Positions 1 through 8,556 of a stretch of DNA of 64,000 bases are shown here, piece by piece. The translations under genes and the position numbers were made by a program. Below the pieces are notes generated by a model. It searched no databases and was not told the DNA's origin. It was given only the letters and a program-made list of their open reading frames with translations. Numbering within the stretch: the stretch's first letter is position 1; each line of letters opens with the position of its first letter. Source of the DNA: Pseudomonadota bacterium (GTDB taxonomy: Bacteria; Pseudomonadota; Gammaproteobacteria; Steroidobacterales; Steroidobacteraceae); contig JAFEDS010000001.1 in assembly GCA_018241505.1 (NCBI GenBank), positions 1-64,000 on the forward strand, read 5' to 3'.

Positions 1-890
1 GCACCCGACAGGGTCATGATGCCGTTGATCATGCCTCCCCAGGACGGGGCCAGCAGGATCAGGGAGAAGACCATCCCCAGCGTCTGCGCCCAGTCGGGCA
101 GAGTCGAGTAGTGCAGGTGATGGGGACCCGCCCACATGTAGACTGAAATCAGCGCCCAGAAGTGGACGATGGAGAGACGGTAGGAATAGACCGGACGTCC
201 CGCCTGTTTGGGAATGAAGTAGTACATCATTCCCAGAAAGCCCGCGGTCAGGAAGAAGCCCACCGCATTGTGTCCGTACCACCACTGGACCATTGCGTCA
301 GCAGTGCCGGCATACGCCGAATACGACTTTGTTAGTGTCAGGGGCACTTCGGCGCTATTCACGATGTGCAGCACCGCGGTTGTGACGATGAAGGCGCCGT
401 AGAACCAATTCGCCACGTAGATGTGTTGCACACGTCGCTTCATGAGCGTCCCGAAATACACAATCAGATAGGCAACCCAGACGATGGCAATCAGGATATC
501 GATCGGCCACTCGAGCTCGGCATACTCCTTGGCCGACGTCCAGCCCATCGGCAGGCTGACGACGGCGAGAACGATGACCGCCTGCCAGCCCCAGAAAACA
601 AATGAGGCAAGCTTGTCACTGAACAGGCGGGCGTGACACGTGCGCTGAACCACGTAGAAGGAGGTTCCCATCAGCGCGCAGCCGCCGAATGCAAATATCA
701 CCGCGTTGGTGTGCAACGGCCGGATGCGGCCGTAGCTGAGCCATGGAATATCGAAGCTCAGTGCCGGCCAGATCAGCTCCGCCGCAATGAACGCGCCCAC
801 CAGCATTCCTACGATGCCCCAGACCACAGTCATGACCGTGAATTTGCGGACCACATCGTCGTTGTAGGTTTCGATTGGCAAGGCATTCAT
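1..890 (-). CDS. ccoN: Cytochrome cbb3 oxidase subunit I, CcoN (3' end outside window)
   Basis: Catalytic haem-copper subunit of the high-affinity cbb3 terminal oxidase, which reduces O2 to water at low oxygen in the inner membrane. Reading the minus strand from the ATG at 888-890 gives an open frame of about 296 residues that runs off the window edge; the family is about 470-480 residues, so the last third is missing. Visible hallmarks are several membrane segments, the stretch [16 protein letters not shown] with a metal-ligand histidine, [11 protein letters not shown], and the paired histidines in WAGPHHLHY. It starts 3 bases after the stop of the SCO gene, so the two are surely co-transcribed. 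A chaperone gene ahead of ccoN is not the usual ccoNOQP layout. Confidence 0.93.
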   Translation of the reverse strand, partial: MNALPIETYNDDVVRKFTVMTVVWGIVGMLVGAFIAAELIWPALSFDIPWLSYGRIRPLHTNAVIFAFGGCALMGTSFYVVQRTCHARLFSDKLASFVFWGWQAVIVLAVVSLPMGWTSAKEYAELEWPIDILIAIVWVAYLIVYFGTLMKRRVQHIYVANWFYGAFIVTTAVLHIVNSAEVPLTLTKSYSAYAGTADAMVQWWYGHNAVGFFLTAGFLGMMYYFIPKQAGRPVYSYRLSIVHFWALISVYMWAGPHHLHYSTLPDWAQTLGMVFSLILLAPSWGGMINGIMTLSG

Positions 891-893
891 GGC

Positions 894-1529
894 TCATTGC
901 TCCAGAGCGTGCCGGACCTGAGCCACGAACCGGGGATCGGGATTCTGTGTATTGGATGTTTTGGCGATGATCCGACCGCTCGCATCGAGCAGAGCAAATT
1001 CGCCTCGGTGGTCTATAGTGCCGTCCGGCATAGGCCGATAGGCAATGCCGAGACCCGCGGCGATGCGGGCGACCGACACGCTCGATGGTCGACCCAGCGT
1101 CCAGCGCGCCGAGTTGAGACCGTGCTCCTGCCGGAACGTCGCAAGCGTAGCGACCGAGTCCTGTTCCGGATCTAGCGTCAGCGCCACCAGCCGTAGCTGC
1201 TCGCGCTCGGTTGCCGACAGCTGATATTCGATGCGCTTCAAAGTTGCCATCGACATAGGGCAGACGCCGGGGCAATGGGCATACATCATCGTAACGATAC
1301 GCACGTGGCCGTTCGACGCCGACAGAGTTGTAGCGTTGCCGTCGGAAGTTGTGAAGGTGGTGTCGATCCAGGCGGCCGCAGGCGTTGCCGCGGCGCGGGT
1401 TTCCTCGGACAGGCTTCGCTGTTGCAGGGGCTCCCAGACAGTAAGTATGAAAATGGCCGCCGCCACAGCAAACAGGGATGCAATCGGCAGCGGGTAGCCG
1501 TCGAGCGCGCTTGGGTCGATTCTGGACAT
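894..1529 (-). CDS. SCO1/SenC family copper chaperone
   Basis: Periplasm-facing, membrane-anchored thioredoxin-fold protein (211 residues) of the SCO1/SenC/PrrC family, which delivers copper to oxidase sites or acts as a thiol reductase. The N-terminus has one hydrophobic segment (about residues 14-32). The copper-binding motif is seen in AHCPGVCPMS, and a late histidine (DGTIDHRGEF) corresponds to the third ligand. Length fits the family. It directly precedes ccoN, so its likely client is the cbb3 oxidase. The ATG at 1527-1529 is followed by a TACGTA element about 90 bases upstream. A second SCO domain in this window is fused to a NirV-like domain at 8903-10378. Confidence 0.88.
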   Translation of the reverse strand: MSRIDPSALDGYPLPIASLFAVAAAIFILTVWEPLQQRSLSEETRAAATPAAAWIDTTFTTSDGNATTLSASNGHVRIVTMMYAHCPGVCPMSMATLKRIEYQLSATEREQLRLVALTLDPEQDSVATLATFRQEHGLNSARWTLGRPSSVSVARIAAGLGIAYRPMPDGTIDHRGEFALLDASGRIIAKTSNTQNPDPRFVAQVRHALEQ

Positions 1530-1599
1530 GTGGATTCTTCCTGGGTGTTCCGGGCGAAGCCAAGATACCGGCCTCAGCGGTCATCAGAATCCGTACTTG

Positions 1600-1628
1600 T
1601 CCTTACGAGTAGGGACTAATACGTACGC
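1600..1628. promoter_or_regulatory. Candidate FixJ-type site between SCO-ccoN and the divergent gene
   Basis: TACGTA lies at 1620-1625, about 90 bases from the start codons of both divergent genes (SCO at 1529, minus; 1716, plus). On the minus strand it reads TACGTATTAGTCCC. It belongs to a family of similar elements in this window resembling the GTA(A/C)GTAG recognition element reported for FixJ. The assignment is inference. Confidence 0.4.
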
Positions 1629-1715
1629 TGTGGCGGCGCGTCAGTAGGAATGCGTATGGGATGGTGCGGCATGGGCCCCCTAAGCTGTGATCCATATTCG
1701 GTGGGGATCAAAAGA

Positions 1716-2123
1716 ATGAATGAGTTTCATCACGCGATCGTGTGGATTGATCGTCAACAGGCGCGAGTGCTGCGCTTTGGGCCGCAAGGAGTGGCATCCG
1801 CGATAGTGCACAGCAGCCATTGCCACGAGCATCTGCATCACAAGGCAAACTCCATCGACAGTGGCAAAGCCCCGGTCGATCGGGATTTTCTACAGCGAGT
1901 GGGCGCGTCATTGCCGCCCGCCGCAGCGATCCTGCTGACCGGTCCTGCAAATGCCAAGCGCGAGTTGCTGTCTCATCTGGAGGCGCATCAGAAGACGATT
2001 GCGAGCCACGTCGTCGGGCTCGAAACGCTGGACCATCCTTCCGACGGGCAGTTGGAGGCGTTTGCTCGCACGTATTTCCATACGGACGAACGCATGCGTT
2101 TGCGCGAAAGGATTCACGGGTGA
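1716..2123 (+). CDS. Translational machinery protein-like (eRF1-domain-like) small protein
   Basis: A 135-residue soluble protein resembling bacterial proteins annotated as translational machinery proteins, which carry a fold related to the eRF1/Dom34 central domain; their cellular role is not established. Recognisable features are the start HAIVWIDRQQARVLRF, a histidine cluster (HSSHCHEHLHHK), GPANAKRELLSHL and the ending LDHPSDGQLEAFARTYF. An upstream in-frame ATG at 1650 would add 22 unconserved residues; the ATG at 1716 has a GGGG ribosome-binding stretch and begins at the conserved region. It precedes the cytochrome c gene by 8 bases, suggesting co-transcription, possibly from the low-oxygen promoter near 1620. 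Confidence 0.7.
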   Translation: MNEFHHAIVWIDRQQARVLRFGPQGVASAIVHSSHCHEHLHHKANSIDSGKAPVDRDFLQRVGASLPPAAAILLTGPANAKRELLSHLEAHQKTIASHVVGLETLDHPSDGQLEAFARTYFHTDERMRLRERIHG

Positions 2124-2131
2124 GATCTGTC

Positions 2132-2824
2132 ATGGAACGCGCTTTGTGCCACGCGGCAGTCATGTTGCTGGCTGGTGCATGTGTGACTACCGCATCACTG
2201 GCAGTCGCGGCTGAAAGCGCCCGTACGGAATTGGACGCTGCGCTGCGCAGCAGGCCGAACCTCGATCACGGCGCCGAGCTTTTCAGAAACTGTGCCGTGT
2301 GTCACGGCTCAAACGGTGAAGGCACCCTGGATGGCGGTGTAGCCCGCATTGCCGGACAACACGCCGCTGTGATTGCGAAGCAACTCGTCGACTACCGTCA
2401 CGATCGCCGCTGGGACATCCGCATGGAGCATTTCGCGGATCAGCATCACCTGGTCGATCCGCAGTCCATCATAGACGTCGCCAGTTATGTTCACGGACTT
2501 TCCGCCGGCGTTGCGCCGGGCGTCGGTGATGGCGAACTGGCGCAACACGGGTCAGAATTGTATGCGGGGCGCTGCTCGGGCTGCCATGGCCCGGAGGGTG
2601 AAGGCAATGCCCAAAAGTGGATTCCCAGGATCGCGGGCCAGCACTACGAGTATCTCATGCGCCAGATTTACGATGCTGTCGATGGGCGTCGTCCGAACAT
2701 GAGCCGCGCGCACGTGAAAATGTTCGCGAAGCTCGATCGAGATGACATTGTGGGCTTGTCGGACTTTCTCTCGCGACTGGGCTCGCGGCCCACGGCGCCG
2801 GAGGCCGTCGCTCCGACGCGCTAG
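2132..2824 (+). CDS. Diheme cytochrome c (c4-like), periplasmic
   Basis: Periplasmic electron carrier of the cytochrome c4/c553 type, 230 residues. A signal peptide (about residues 1-27, ending AVAAES) precedes two haem-binding motifs, CAVCH (54-58) and CSGCH (148-152), each followed by a c4-type RIAGQH segment and an axial-Met candidate region (RMEHF, NMSRAH). It could feed the cbb3 oxidase or the nitrite reductase encoded nearby. The start ATG at 2132 begins the signal peptide; the frame is open further upstream but overlaps the preceding gene. Its stop overlaps the stop of the convergent fixJ-like gene (shared CTAG at 2821-2824). A paralogue at 16510-17163 is interrupted by a stop codon. 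Confidence 0.85.
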   Translation: MERALCHAAVMLLAGACVTTASLAVAAESARTELDAALRSRPNLDHGAELFRNCAVCHGSNGEGTLDGGVARIAGQHAAVIAKQLVDYRHDRRWDIRMEHFADQHHLVDPQSIIDVASYVHGLSAGVAPGVGDGELAQHGSELYAGRCSGCHGPEGEGNAQKWIPRIAGQHYEYLMRQIYDAVDGRRPNMSRAHVKMFAKLDRDDIVGLSDFLSRLGSRPTAPEAVAPTR

Positions 2825-3450
2825 CCCACGGAACCGGGCAATTCTTCGAGATCCATCATCATGCGAACCAGTTGCGCCAGGGAGGAGGCGTGCATCTTTT
2901 CCATCACGCGCGCCCGGTGGATCTCTACCGTCCGTTGGCTGACATTCAGGTCGGCGGCCATGACTTTATTCGGCTTGCCGCTGGTCACCAAAGCCAGCAC
3001 CTCACGCTCCCGTGGAGTCAGGGATTCAAAACGCTCGCGGACTTTCGCCTGTTCGCTCAATTCAGCTCGGTTCGATTGATCCTTGGCCAGCGCGCGTTGC
3101 ACGCGCTCGATCAGATCCTGGTCGCGAAAGGGCTTCTGCAGAAAATCGAACGCGCCTTGTTGCATGGCTTCGACTGCCATGGGTACATCGCCGTGCCCGG
3201 TGATGAAGATCACGGGGATGATCGCGCCTCGCATGTTGAGCTGTTGTTGCAGCTCCAGGCCACTCATACCTGGCATACGCACGTCCAGGATGAGGCAGCC
3301 CGGCTGTTGCGGGTCATAGGTGGAGAGAAACTCCTGGGCTGTGGACAGCGGTCGGGTGGCCAGGCCCAGCGACTTCATCAGCAGCCGGATCGAATTCCGG
3401 ACGGCGTCATCGTCATCGACTATGAATATGAGCGCGGGGCGGTCTTTCAT
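2821..3450 (-). CDS. fixJ: FixJ-like response regulator (receiver + LuxR HTH)
   Basis: Transcription factor of 209 residues. Residues about 6-120 are a receiver with the acidic pocket VDDDD (11-15), phosphoacceptor Asp56 in LILDVRMPGMSG, and a TG/K signature (FITGH, LQKPF). Residues about 140-200 form a LuxR/NarL-type helix-turn-helix (LTPREREVLALVTSGKPNK...RTVEIHRARVMEK), the FixJ subfamily arrangement. It overlaps the kinase gene by 4 bases (ATGA type), so the pair is translationally coupled. Rhizobial FixJ activates microaerobic and denitrification genes, and this copy lies between cbb3 oxidase and NO reductase genes. No FixK/FNR-type gene is visible in the window, so direct control is plausible. 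Confidence 0.9.
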   Translation of the reverse strand: MKDRPALIFIVDDDDAVRNSIRLLMKSLGLATRPLSTAQEFLSTYDPQQPGCLILDVRMPGMSGLELQQQLNMRGAIIPVIFITGHGDVPMAVEAMQQGAFDFLQKPFRDQDLIERVQRALAKDQSNRAELSEQAKVRERFESLTPREREVLALVTSGKPNKVMAADLNVSQRTVEIHRARVMEKMHASSLAQLVRMMMDLEELPGSVG

Positions 3451-4733
3451 GTGGATTCCATACGGTCCGGAATGAATCGGATCGTGAAGCGGGCACCGGA
3501 CGGTTGGTTGGGTTCGTATTCCAGCGTGCCCTCGTGAGCGGCAATGATAGTGCGGCTGATCGCCAATCCGAGTCCAGTGCCACTGGCCTTCGTAGTGCAG
3601 AAGGGATCGAAAATCCGCTCTTTGAGCGAATCGGGAACACCGGGGCCATTGTCGCTGATCGATATTTCAACGTGTCCTTCCGGTGTCCGGCGGGTGGCCA
3701 CGACGACTTCGGACTGAGCTGGAGCGCAGCGCGCGGGCGCCAATGCCTCGAGTGCATTGCGCACCAGGTTTATCACCACCTGTTGAATCTGTGCCCCGTT
3801 TGCCGAAATGGCCGGGAGGTCGGGAGCCAGGTCCTGCCGGAACTGAACCCCATGCGCCTTCGCATCGCTGTTCATGAGGGTGGCTAACTCGTCTATCAGC
3901 GTATTGACGTCGACGAGCGTGCGCGCGGTTTCTTCGCTGCGGGCGAGCGCTCTCATGCGCCGGATGATGTCTCCCGCTCGTACTGCCTGATCGGCAATGA
4001 GCTTCAAAGCGGAGCTGACCTCTTCGATATCCGGCTCAGGAAGGGCCAACAGGCGGTCGCATGCATGCGCATAGGTAGCCATGGCAGCCAGCGGCTGATT
4101 GAGCTCGTGTGCAATCCCGGAGGCCATTTCACCGACGGTTGCCAACCTGGAAACGTGCGTGAGCCGGTCCTGGAGCTGGTGCGATTCCGCTTCCATTCGG
4201 CGGCTCTGCGTGATGTCGTGGACGAGTCCGACGAAGCGGGGCGGATCCTCTCCGGCGATCACGCCCACTGACAGGTGGGCTGGGAAGAGGCTGCCGTCCT
4301 TTCGCCGGACGGTAACGTCGCGTCCCCTCCCGATGATGTGAGGTACGCGTGTGTCGACGTACCGGGCGAGGTGGCCATCGTGGGCTTTGCTGTCCTCGTC
4401 GTTCATGAGGACGCTGACATTCGTGCCGAGCACCTCGTCGCTGGTGAAGCCGAACATCCGCTCCGCGGCTCGATTGAAACTGCGGATTGTGCCCAGGTGA
4501 TCGATGATGATGATCCCGTCTACGGCGGCATCGAGCAGGGCACTGAGCTCTCGGGAGGAATGGCTATCGGTCACTGGGGGGCGCTTGGAATTCCGCAAAC
4601 CTGCATTCTCTGCCAAAGCGAGCGCGGATCTGTACGTATTTTCCGCAGTCACCCGGGCTGGTCGTAGCTTAGCGCCTTTGGGCATTGAATTGGATGCATC
4701 CACAGGTGCCCGCGGCACCGATGGACTCCACAT
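3447..4733 (-). CDS. fixL: FixL-like oxygen-sensing histidine kinase with candidate haem PAS
   Basis: Soluble sensor kinase, 428 residues, no membrane segments. Residues about 62-176 are a PAS domain. The segment RYVDTRVPHIIGRGRDV places His132 where FixL has its haem-ligand histidine (its PHIIGIGR segment), and the following RRKDGSLFP...LSVG also matches FixL, so haem-based O2 sensing is likely. Residues about 190-260 carry the dimerisation/H-box (GEMASGIAHELNQPL, His209), and the C-terminus has N box (VVINLVRNALEA), G1 (SDNGPGV) and G2 (GTGLGLAISR). It is coupled to the FixJ-like gene. The first roughly 55 residues are unconserved, so the start could lie downstream of 4733, in which case the TACGTA site at 4633 would be upstream of it. 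Confidence 0.88.
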   Translation of the reverse strand: MWSPSVPRAPVDASNSMPKGAKLRPARVTAENTYRSALALAENAGLRNSKRPPVTDSHSSRELSALLDAAVDGIIIIDHLGTIRSFNRAAERMFGFTSDEVLGTNVSVLMNDEDSKAHDGHLARYVDTRVPHIIGRGRDVTVRRKDGSLFPAHLSVGVIAGEDPPRFVGLVHDITQSRRMEAESHQLQDRLTHVSRLATVGEMASGIAHELNQPLAAMATYAHACDRLLALPEPDIEEVSSALKLIADQAVRAGDIIRRMRALARSEETARTLVDVNTLIDELATLMNSDAKAHGVQFRQDLAPDLPAISANGAQIQQVVINLVRNALEALAPARCAPAQSEVVVATRRTPEGHVEISISDNGPGVPDSLKERIFDPFCTTKASGTGLGLAISRTIIAAHEGTLEYEPNQPSGARFTIRFIPDRMEST

Positions 4734-4812
4734 TACGATGGCGCGCGTCCGCGGAACATACGTAGATTGCGCCTATTCGGTGCTTCCTATTGCGGAAAGT
4801 ACGTATTTCCCG
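4632..4812. promoter_or_regulatory. Cluster of three TACGTA elements around the fixL-like gene start
   Basis: TACGTA occurs at 4633-4638 (GTACGTATTTTCCGC), 4759-4764 (ATACGTAGATTGCGCC) and 4800-4805 (GTACGTATTTCCCGG). The last two lie 26 and 67 bases upstream of the annotated start at 4733. Three copies in 173 bases of GC-rich DNA is far above chance and suggests autoregulation of the FixLJ pair, although the outer two fall in annotated coding sequence. The binding protein is inferred. Confidence 0.45.
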
Positions 4813-5615
4813 GGCACTGGAGCCGCTATTCTCCGGTCGACGCTTTCCGCGAACGCTCGCTCGATCACGTAGTCGCCGCTGACGCCTATTTGCGGCGAAA
4901 CTGTGAAGCCGCGCGCGTCGAGCAACTGCCTGGTGTCGCTCAACATGCTCATGTTGCCGCAGATCATGAGGCGATCCGTCGCCACGTCCAGGGCAGCAAT
5001 CCCGAGGCCGCTGCAAAGCAGCCCCGACTCCAGAGCCGTTGTGACTCGACCGGGATGCTCGCAGGGCTCGCGCGACACACAGGGATAGTAGAGCAGCGCT
5101 GACTTGGCCAACTCTCCGAGGTACGGATCCTCGCGGACGGCGTGCAGAACAGAGTGCGCAAACGCGAGATCGGAGCGAAGGCGGACGCCATGAACCACAA
5201 TGATCTGCTCAAACAGATCGTACGCCTCCGGATCTTTCACGATGCTGAGAAATGGCGCAATGCCGGTTCCGGTCGCGAGCAGGAACAGTCGCTTTCCAGG
5301 GCGAAGATCGCGCAGCACCAGCGTGCCCGTCGGTTTGGAGCTGATGAGGACACCGGCCCCCGGTTGAACTCGTTGCAGTCGCGAGGTCAGGGCGCCGTCG
5401 GGGACCTTGATGCTGTAAAACTCCAGGTGCTCTTCGTGGTTGGCACTGGCAATGCTGTACGCGCGCACGATCTTGCGATCCGCCAGTTGCAAGCCGAGCA
5501 TCACAAACTGGCCGTTTTCGAAACGCAGGCTGTCCGGGCGCGTCGTTCTGAAGCTGAACAACTTGTCGTTCCAATGCCGAATGTCGATGACGGTCTCGGT
5601 TGTGTAGGCAGCCAC
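4773..5615 (-). CDS. fpr: Ferredoxin/flavodoxin-NADP+ reductase
   Basis: FAD-dependent reductase moving electrons between NADPH and ferredoxin or flavodoxin in the cytoplasm, 280 residues. The FAD-binding motif RAYSIAS (about residue 51), a phosphate-binding segment (DGALTSRL), the NADP-binding ATGTGIAPFLSI and CGNMSML are all present in the expected order, matching bacterial Fpr (about 258 residues). The usual C-terminus, around GDYVIERAFAE, is followed by some 20 extra residues. It lies downstream of norZ on the same strand, separated by an 82-base gap holding a strong hairpin (5651-5676) and a GTATGTAG element (5640-5647, minus strand), so it may be transcribed separately. Confidence 0.85.
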   Translation of the reverse strand: MAAYTTETVIDIRHWNDKLFSFRTTRPDSLRFENGQFVMLGLQLADRKIVRAYSIASANHEEHLEFYSIKVPDGALTSRLQRVQPGAGVLISSKPTGTLVLRDLRPGKRLFLLATGTGIAPFLSIVKDPEAYDLFEQIIVVHGVRLRSDLAFAHSVLHAVREDPYLGELAKSALLYYPCVSREPCEHPGRVTTALESGLLCSGLGIAALDVATDRLMICGNMSMLSDTRQLLDARGFTVSPQIGVSGDYVIERAFAESVDRRIAAPVPGKYVLSAIGSTE

Positions 5616-5639
5616 AGGGTCACTCCAAAATTCATACGT

Positions 5640-5647
5640 CTACATAC
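5640..5647 (-). promoter_or_regulatory. GTATGTAG element upstream of fpr
   Basis: The minus strand reads GTATGTAGACGTATG, 25 bases upstream of the fpr start at 5615. It matches the RTANGTAGA element found elsewhere in the window. Function is inferred from similarity only. Confidence 0.3.
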
Positions 5648-5650
5648 AGC

Positions 5651-5676
5651 AGCGGGGCGGCTCGTGCCGCCCCGCT
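5651..5676 (-). terminator. Strong hairpin downstream of norZ
   Basis: An 11-bp perfect inverted repeat (AGCGGGGCGGC, loop TCGT, GCCGCCCCGCT) lies 21 bases after the norZ stop. No T-run follows on the minus strand, so it may be a weak terminator or a 3'-end stabiliser that separates norZ from fpr. Confidence 0.55.
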
Positions 5677-5697
5677 TGATCATTGCGCAAGCTTCAC

Positions 5698-7962
5698 TCA
5701 GACCGGCAGCGCCCTCGCGGACACTGCGTTCTTGCGGCCCCGCATGAGCAGACGCACAGCGTAGGCTCCGAGGCACAGGCCGCCGACAGCAAACACGATG
5801 TCGCCCGGAACCCGTAGCCACACGAGAGTCTCCATAACACTGGAGTGAACGATCTCAGGCGAACGCGCGTACCACAGCCCCTTCGAGATGGCCGCGCTGG
5901 CCTGGTAGATGCCTGCCGGCACGAGGCTCATGAAGACCATCATGGCCAGGCCGATATTCAGGCTCCAGAAGCTCCACGCCAACAGCCTGTCGGCGTGCAC
6001 GAGGCGATCGAACAAGCCGCGCAGGCAGAACAGGGTCAGTCCGATTCCCAACATTCCATACACGCCGAACAGGGCGGCATGGCCATGGGCCGGGGTCAGA
6101 TTCAATCCCTGCACGTAGTACAGCGAGGCGGGCGGATTGATGGTGAATCCCAGCAGACCGGCGCCGACTGTGTTCCAGAAGCCGACTGCCACGAAGCACA
6201 GGATAGGCCAGCGATACGCGGCGACCCAGGGAGCCGCCTTGGAGCGTTGATAGTTCTCCCAACCTTCGATGCCCAGCAGCGCGAGGGGCACCACTTCCAG
6301 GGCGGAAAACACCGCGCCCACGGCGATCACCGATGTCGGCGTGCCCGTCCAATACAAGTGGTGCAGCGTACCGAGTATGCCGCCGAAGAGAAACACGATC
6401 GTCTCCGCAACGATTGCGCGATTGGCGCTGGCTGTCGCCACTAGCCCGAGCCGGGTGAAGATCAGAGCGACCACCGCGGTTGCAAACACCTCAAAAAAGC
6501 CCTCGACCCACAGATGCACCAGCCACCACCGCCAGTATTCGATCATCGAATAGTGCGTGTGTTGGCCCCAGGTCAGTGACGTTGCATAGAACGCCCCGAT
6601 GCAGGTCGCCGACAGGAACACCATGGCCACCAGGCCCCGCGTTTCGGACGGCTTCTTCAGTGCGGGCCACAGCGCACGTCCCAACAGGAACAACCAGAAG
6701 AGCAGGCCGACGAACAACAGGATCTGCCACACGCGGCCCATGTTGGTGTACTCGAGTCCCTGGGCGCCGAGCCAGAAGTCAAAGTGAAAACCGGCATGCG
6801 CCAGTGAACCGAGCCAACCGCAGGCGGTGGAGCCCACGACAATTGCCAGCAATGCGTAGAAGAGAGCATCGACTCCCAGCTTCTGCAGCTTCGGCTCGTG
6901 TCCGGAGAGCAGCGGGGCGACATACAGCCCCGTCGCGAGCCATGCAGTGGCGATCCAGAAGACGCCAAATTGCGTGTGTATGCTGCGGCTCACGGTATAG
7001 GGCAAAAGCTGGGCCAAGGGCAATCCGAAGAATGACCGGCCCTCGACAGCGTAGTGGGCCGTGATCGCGCCCATAGCGATCTGCACGAGAATCAAGCCGA
7101 TGACCACAAAGAAATATTTGCGCGTTGCTTTCATCGACGGCGTCGCGACTGCCTTCAGCAACGGGTCCGTGGCCGGTGTGACGGGATGCACTTCCTGCGG
7201 CTGGGCCGAATGCCACCAGACCATGGCGCCGATGCCCGCCAACAGCAGGATCACGCTGACCATGGTCCAGATTGCGCTGCCCTGGGTCATGGAGTTTCCG
7301 ACCAGGGGTTCGTAAGGCCAATTGCTCGTGTAGGACAAGCCGGTTTCGCCCGGACGATCGGTCGCCGAAGCCCAGCTCGACCAGAAGAAGAACGCGGCGA
7401 TTGCCTGGCGATCATCCGCTGAAGGCAGGGCGTCATCCGGCATCGCATATTCCGTCCGCAATTCCGTCAGAGATGTGTCATTGCCGAACAGACGCTCAAA
7501 GTGTTGCTTCACAGCCAGTACGGCCTGCGTCCGCTCGTCCGACAAGGAGAGCACCGAGCTCGACGCGTCATATGTGTTGGCCCGCATCGCCGTCTTGACG
7601 CGTGAGTCGATTACAGCGCGCGGTGCATCGCCCAGTTTCGCGTAGGGAATGCCGAACGCCCGGGTCGCCAGTACATCCTGGAGGGCAGTCGCCTCCCGGT
7701 GCAGCCAATCCGCGGACCAATCGGGAGCCACATAGCTACCATGCCCCCATACAGTTCCCAGTTGTTGCCCACCGGCTTTGAACCAGGCCTGTTGGCCGCG
7801 TTGGATCTGGTCGCGTGAGAAGATCGAGCCGCCAGAGTACCGGACTTCCTTGGGGATGGGCGGCGCAGCCAGGTATATTTCGCGCCCCAGCCACCCGAGG
7901 GCGGCGAATGACAGGATGAAGACGACGGCGAGTCCTCTCCATAGTTTGTTGGTTGAGCTCAT
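5698..7962 (-). CDS. norZ: Quinol-dependent nitric oxide reductase (qNOR)
   Basis: Single-subunit NO reductase (2 NO to N2O) using quinol, an inner-membrane protein of 754 residues, the usual qNOR length. The N-terminal periplasmic extension typical of qNOR (FSRDQIQRGQQAWFKAGGQQLGTVWGHG) is followed by many membrane helices. Histidine-rich segments of the haem-copper core are visible: SRSIHTQFGVFWIATAW, HLWVEGFFEVFATA (Glu-containing), HHLYWTGTP and LTPAHGHAALFGVYG. It can serve both denitrification after NirK and NO detoxification. A near-perfect NsrR box lies 41 bases upstream, and nsrR is divergently transcribed, so NO-dependent derepression is the likely control. Confidence 0.95.
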   Translation of the reverse strand: MSSTNKLWRGLAVVFILSFAALGWLGREIYLAAPPIPKEVRYSGGSIFSRDQIQRGQQAWFKAGGQQLGTVWGHGSYVAPDWSADWLHREATALQDVLATRAFGIPYAKLGDAPRAVIDSRVKTAMRANTYDASSSVLSLSDERTQAVLAVKQHFERLFGNDTSLTELRTEYAMPDDALPSADDRQAIAAFFFWSSWASATDRPGETGLSYTSNWPYEPLVGNSMTQGSAIWTMVSVILLLAGIGAMVWWHSAQPQEVHPVTPATDPLLKAVATPSMKATRKYFFVVIGLILVQIAMGAITAHYAVEGRSFFGLPLAQLLPYTVSRSIHTQFGVFWIATAWLATGLYVAPLLSGHEPKLQKLGVDALFYALLAIVVGSTACGWLGSLAHAGFHFDFWLGAQGLEYTNMGRVWQILLFVGLLFWLFLLGRALWPALKKPSETRGLVAMVFLSATCIGAFYATSLTWGQHTHYSMIEYWRWWLVHLWVEGFFEVFATAVVALIFTRLGLVATASANRAIVAETIVFLFGGILGTLHHLYWTGTPTSVIAVGAVFSALEVVPLALLGIEGWENYQRSKAAPWVAAYRWPILCFVAVGFWNTVGAGLLGFTINPPASLYYVQGLNLTPAHGHAALFGVYGMLGIGLTLFCLRGLFDRLVHADRLLAWSFWSLNIGLAMMVFMSLVPAGIYQASAAISKGLWYARSPEIVHSSVMETLVWLRVPGDIVFAVGGLCLGAYAVRLLMRGRKNAVSARALPV

Positions 7963-8002
7963 GACCTCTCACTTCGCTGCGACATATCGGCAGCTTGCTG
8001 TT

Positions 8003-8025
8003 AAGATCTATTTCATCTAGATCTT
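8003..8025. promoter_or_regulatory. NsrR operator between norZ and nsrR
   Basis: A perfect palindrome with 8-bp arms AAGATCTA / TAGATCTT and a 7-base spacer spans 23 bp, the same length and outline as the known NsrR consensus AAGATGCATTT-N-AAATGCATCTT. It lies between the divergent norZ and nsrR starts and probably controls both. Confidence 0.8.
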
Positions 8026-8088
8026 TACAGAGCATCCACCAACGACGGAGCCGGCGGAATACGCAGTTGTCCGTACCCCGGAAACCCC

Positions 8089-8553
8089 ATGCATCTCACT
8101 ACCTACACCGACTATTCGTTCCGTGTGCTGATGCGCCTCGCGTTGACACCCGACCGTCTGACGACAATCGCCGAGATTGCCGCTTCCTACGGCATATCCG
8201 AACACCACCTGATGAAAGTTGTGCACCAGTTGGGTGTGGCCGGTTACATCGAGACCCATCGCGGACGGGGCGGTGGCCTGAGGCTTGCAAAGGATGCGAC
8301 CGACATCACAGTCGGCGAAATCGTGCGTTGCATGGAGCCTGACCTGGGCTTGGTCGCCTGCTTCCGGGCCGGCGAGACTTGCTCGATTTCGAGCGCTTGT
8401 GCCTTGAGCCCTATCCTGGGCGAAGCGTTGGACGCTTTCCTGCGCGTGCTGGATGGCCGCACTCTCGATGACCTGATCTCGAGATCGCGGCAGTTGCGCA
8501 TGCTTTTGAAGATCGAGCCGGCGTCGCCGCCTGTGCCTGCGGGCCGGCGCTGA
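8089..8553 (+). CDS. nsrR: NsrR, Rrf2-family NO-sensing repressor
   Basis: Iron-sulfur transcriptional repressor of the Rrf2 family, 154 residues. The N-terminus (MHLTTYTDYSFRVLMRLAL) and winged helix (ISEHHLMKVVHQLGVAGYIETHRGRGGGLRL) match NsrR closely. Three clustered cysteines, Cys91, Cys98 and Cys104, fit the cluster ligands, which react with NO and release DNA. Spacing within the Cys cluster distinguishes it from IscR. It is divergent from norZ across an NsrR-type palindrome, and a second imperfect box precedes nnrS-nirK, so the likely regulon is norZ, nsrR and nnrS-nirK-nirV. The SirB2-like gene starts 3 bases after its stop and is probably co-transcribed. Confidence 0.92.
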   Translation: MHLTTYTDYSFRVLMRLALTPDRLTTIAEIAASYGISEHHLMKVVHQLGVAGYIETHRGRGGGLRLAKDATDITVGEIVRCMEPDLGLVACFRAGETCSISSACALSPILGEALDAFLRVLDGRTLDDLISRSRQLRMLLKIEPASPPVPAGRR

Positions 8554-8556
8554 ATC

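Noticed and set aside
616-1584. Long minus-strand open frame overlapping the SCO and ccoN genes
   Set aside because: It is an alternate-frame shadow: Arg/Gly/His-rich with no family resemblance, while the 894-1529 frame has clear SCO motifs.
8089-8553. IscR or CymR-type assignment for the Rrf2 regulator
   Set aside because: The N-terminus, Cys spacing and the adjacent norZ with a 23-bp NsrR-type palindrome fit NsrR better.
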